Translations under genes and position numbers: made by a program
Source of the DNA: Salipiger sp. H15
Lineage (GTDB): Bacteria; Pseudomonadota; Alphaproteobacteria; Rhodobacterales; Rhodobacteraceae
DNA length: 64,000 nucleotides
Direction of reading: 5' to 3'
Assembly (NCBI RefSeq): GCF_040409955.1
Contig: NZ_CP123388.1
Span: 62,001-126,000 of the forward strand
In this document: positions 63,344 through 64,000 of the stretch, piece by piece
Layout of the letters: each line of letters opens with the position of its first letter
How positions within the stretch are numbered: position 1 is the stretch's first letter
The notes under the pieces: generated by a model
What the model was told of the DNA's origin: nothing
Seen by the model: only the letters and a program-made list of their open reading frames with translations
Databases searched by the model: none

Positions 63344-64000
63344 ATGCGCAAGAGACTGGCTCTTGCCGCCGTGCTGGCGGCGCTGGCGCTGCCCGTGGCG
63401 GCGGCCACCACCGAGGCGGAACAGACCTACAAGCTGCTCTTCAAGGAAGGCACGCTCGACGCGGTGAACCACGGCTCGGTGCTGCACTACACCCGCGCGG
63501 TCAGCAACGGCGCCAAGCCCGAGGCGGCCGAGCGCGACAGCGGCGAGATCGCGCTCTCGTTCGACGCACAGGCCGAGGCGGTCCTTGCCAACCTGCAGTT
63601 CCTGCAGGGCGAGAAGCACCGCAATATCGGCAGCTTTCCGGCGAGCGTCGGCAACCCGATGATCATGTATTTCTACGAGACGGTGATCCGCGACATGGCC
63701 GAGACCGCCGGCGGCTCGCCCTTCTACATCCGCAACCGGGTGAAGGAGGCGCTGGTCCGTCCCGCCGAGATCGAGACCGGCGAGGCCGAGCTGGATGGCC
63801 GGACCGTGCCGACGCGCACCGTCACCCTGCGCCCCTTCGCCGAGGATCCGAACCGCGAGCGGATGATGGGCTTCGGCGATCTCGAGCTGCGCGTGACCAT
63901 GTCCGACGCGGTGCCCGGCTGGTACCTGAGCCTCGTCGCCGAGGCGCCGGCGGCCGAGGGCGCGGAGGGCGGATACCTGTCGGAGCTGCGCTTCGACGAG
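63344..64000 (+). CDS. Exported protein of unknown function (5' part)
   Basis: 219 codons are visible and the frame is open at the end of the window. A signal peptide (MRKRLALAAVLAALALPVAAA) is followed by an acidic mature part with YKLLFKEGTLDAVNHGSVLHYTR, NIGSFPASVGNPMIMYFYETV and LELRVTMSDAVPGWYLSLVAEAP. I do not recognise the family. A GAGGGAGGAG ribosome site precedes the ATG, and the gene may be in the same control region as the sensor operon 84 bases upstream. Confidence 0.75.
   Translation, partial: MRKRLALAAVLAALALPVAAATTEAEQTYKLLFKEGTLDAVNHGSVLHYTRAVSNGAKPEAAERDSGEIALSFDAQAEAVLANLQFLQGEKHRNIGSFPASVGNPMIMYFYETVIRDMAETAGGSPFYIRNRVKEALVRPAEIETGEAELDGRTVPTRTVTLRPFAEDPNRERMMGFGDLELRVTMSDAVPGWYLSLVAEAPAAEGAEGGYLSELRFDE

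Noticed and set aside
61157..63619. An 820-codon leftward open frame opposite the hybrid kinase
   Set aside because: Antisense of a gene with intact PAS, HisKA, ATPase and receiver motifs. The translation has no family resemblance.

Overview
The window is about 64 kb of high-GC DNA whose gene content points to an alphaproteobacterium of the Rhodobacteraceae (Roseobacter/Paracoccus side). The reasons are dense ATGA-coupled operons, a repABC replication module, a XoxF methanol oxidation locus with its quinoprotein accessory genes, and glutathione-dependent formaldehyde oxidation. The repABC genes (53.3-56.9 kb) with three parS-like palindromes show that this is part of a low-copy plasmid or chromid. 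No rRNA, tRNA, insertion sequence or CRISPR array was seen.

Layout. 1-2.0 kb: 3' end of an EmrB-type exporter and its HlyD/EmrA partner. 2.0-6.0 kb: a 1126-residue LplT-PlsC-Aas fusion with a coupled TetR regulator. 6.1-13.3 kb: a catabolic locus with two SDR dehydrogenases, a creatininase-family amidohydrolase with altered active-site residues, a flavin monooxygenase and a NitT/TauT-type ABC importer, plus a divergent TetR regulator. 13.3-28.9 kb: the methanol/quinoprotein locus. It holds XoxF (with the Asp-Tyr-Asp lanthanide signature), XoxG, XoxJ, a class I cytochrome c, S-formylglutathione hydrolase and FrmA. It also holds the accessory set usually found near quinoprotein dehydrogenases: beta-propellers, CxxxCW protein, DUF3280-like protein, SRPBCC protein, MaoC-like protein, metallo-beta-lactamase, SoxYZ-like carrier and two periplasmic binding proteins. 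29.3-44.2 kb: a block for nitrogenous substrates with a polar amino acid ABC importer, N-carbamoyl-D-amino-acid hydrolase, hydantoinase, hydantoin-type racemase, LysR regulator, DHDPS-family lyase and an SDR. It ends at a strong bidirectional terminator, beyond which lie a dipeptide ABC importer and RidA. 44.3-46.6 kb: ABC transporter parts that look like the missing halves of the two importers at 13.7-17.6 kb. 46.8-52.8 kb: a small cysteine protein, an OmpR-type two-component system and pqqABCDE. 52.8-57.6 kb: repABC with parS sites and the inc region. 57.6-64 kb: a DUF58 remnant, Gfa, a LuxR-type regulator, a FIST-domain sensor and a hybrid kinase resembling FlhR/FlhS, and the start of an unknown exported protein.

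How the genes work together. PqqA-E make the cofactor for XoxF, which oxidises methanol (or formaldehyde) in the periplasm and passes electrons to XoxG and the class I cytochrome. Formaldehyde is then handled by Gfa, FrmA and FghA to give formate; no formate dehydrogenase lies in the window. The LutA/D/E/F-like genes may bring in the lanthanide that XoxF needs, or serve another quinoprotein substrate. The FIST/hybrid-kinase/LuxR set is a plausible formaldehyde- or methanol-responsive regulator. The creatininase-like and hydantoin genes suggest use of N-methylated or cyclic ureide compounds, some of which could release formaldehyde into the same pathway; that link is inference.

Points most worth a second look: the broken start of frmA beside a gene fragment, the separation of transporter halves by a 15-kb block, the altered creatininase active site, and a 23-bp perfect inverted repeat with a half copy lying over the pqqD stop codon.
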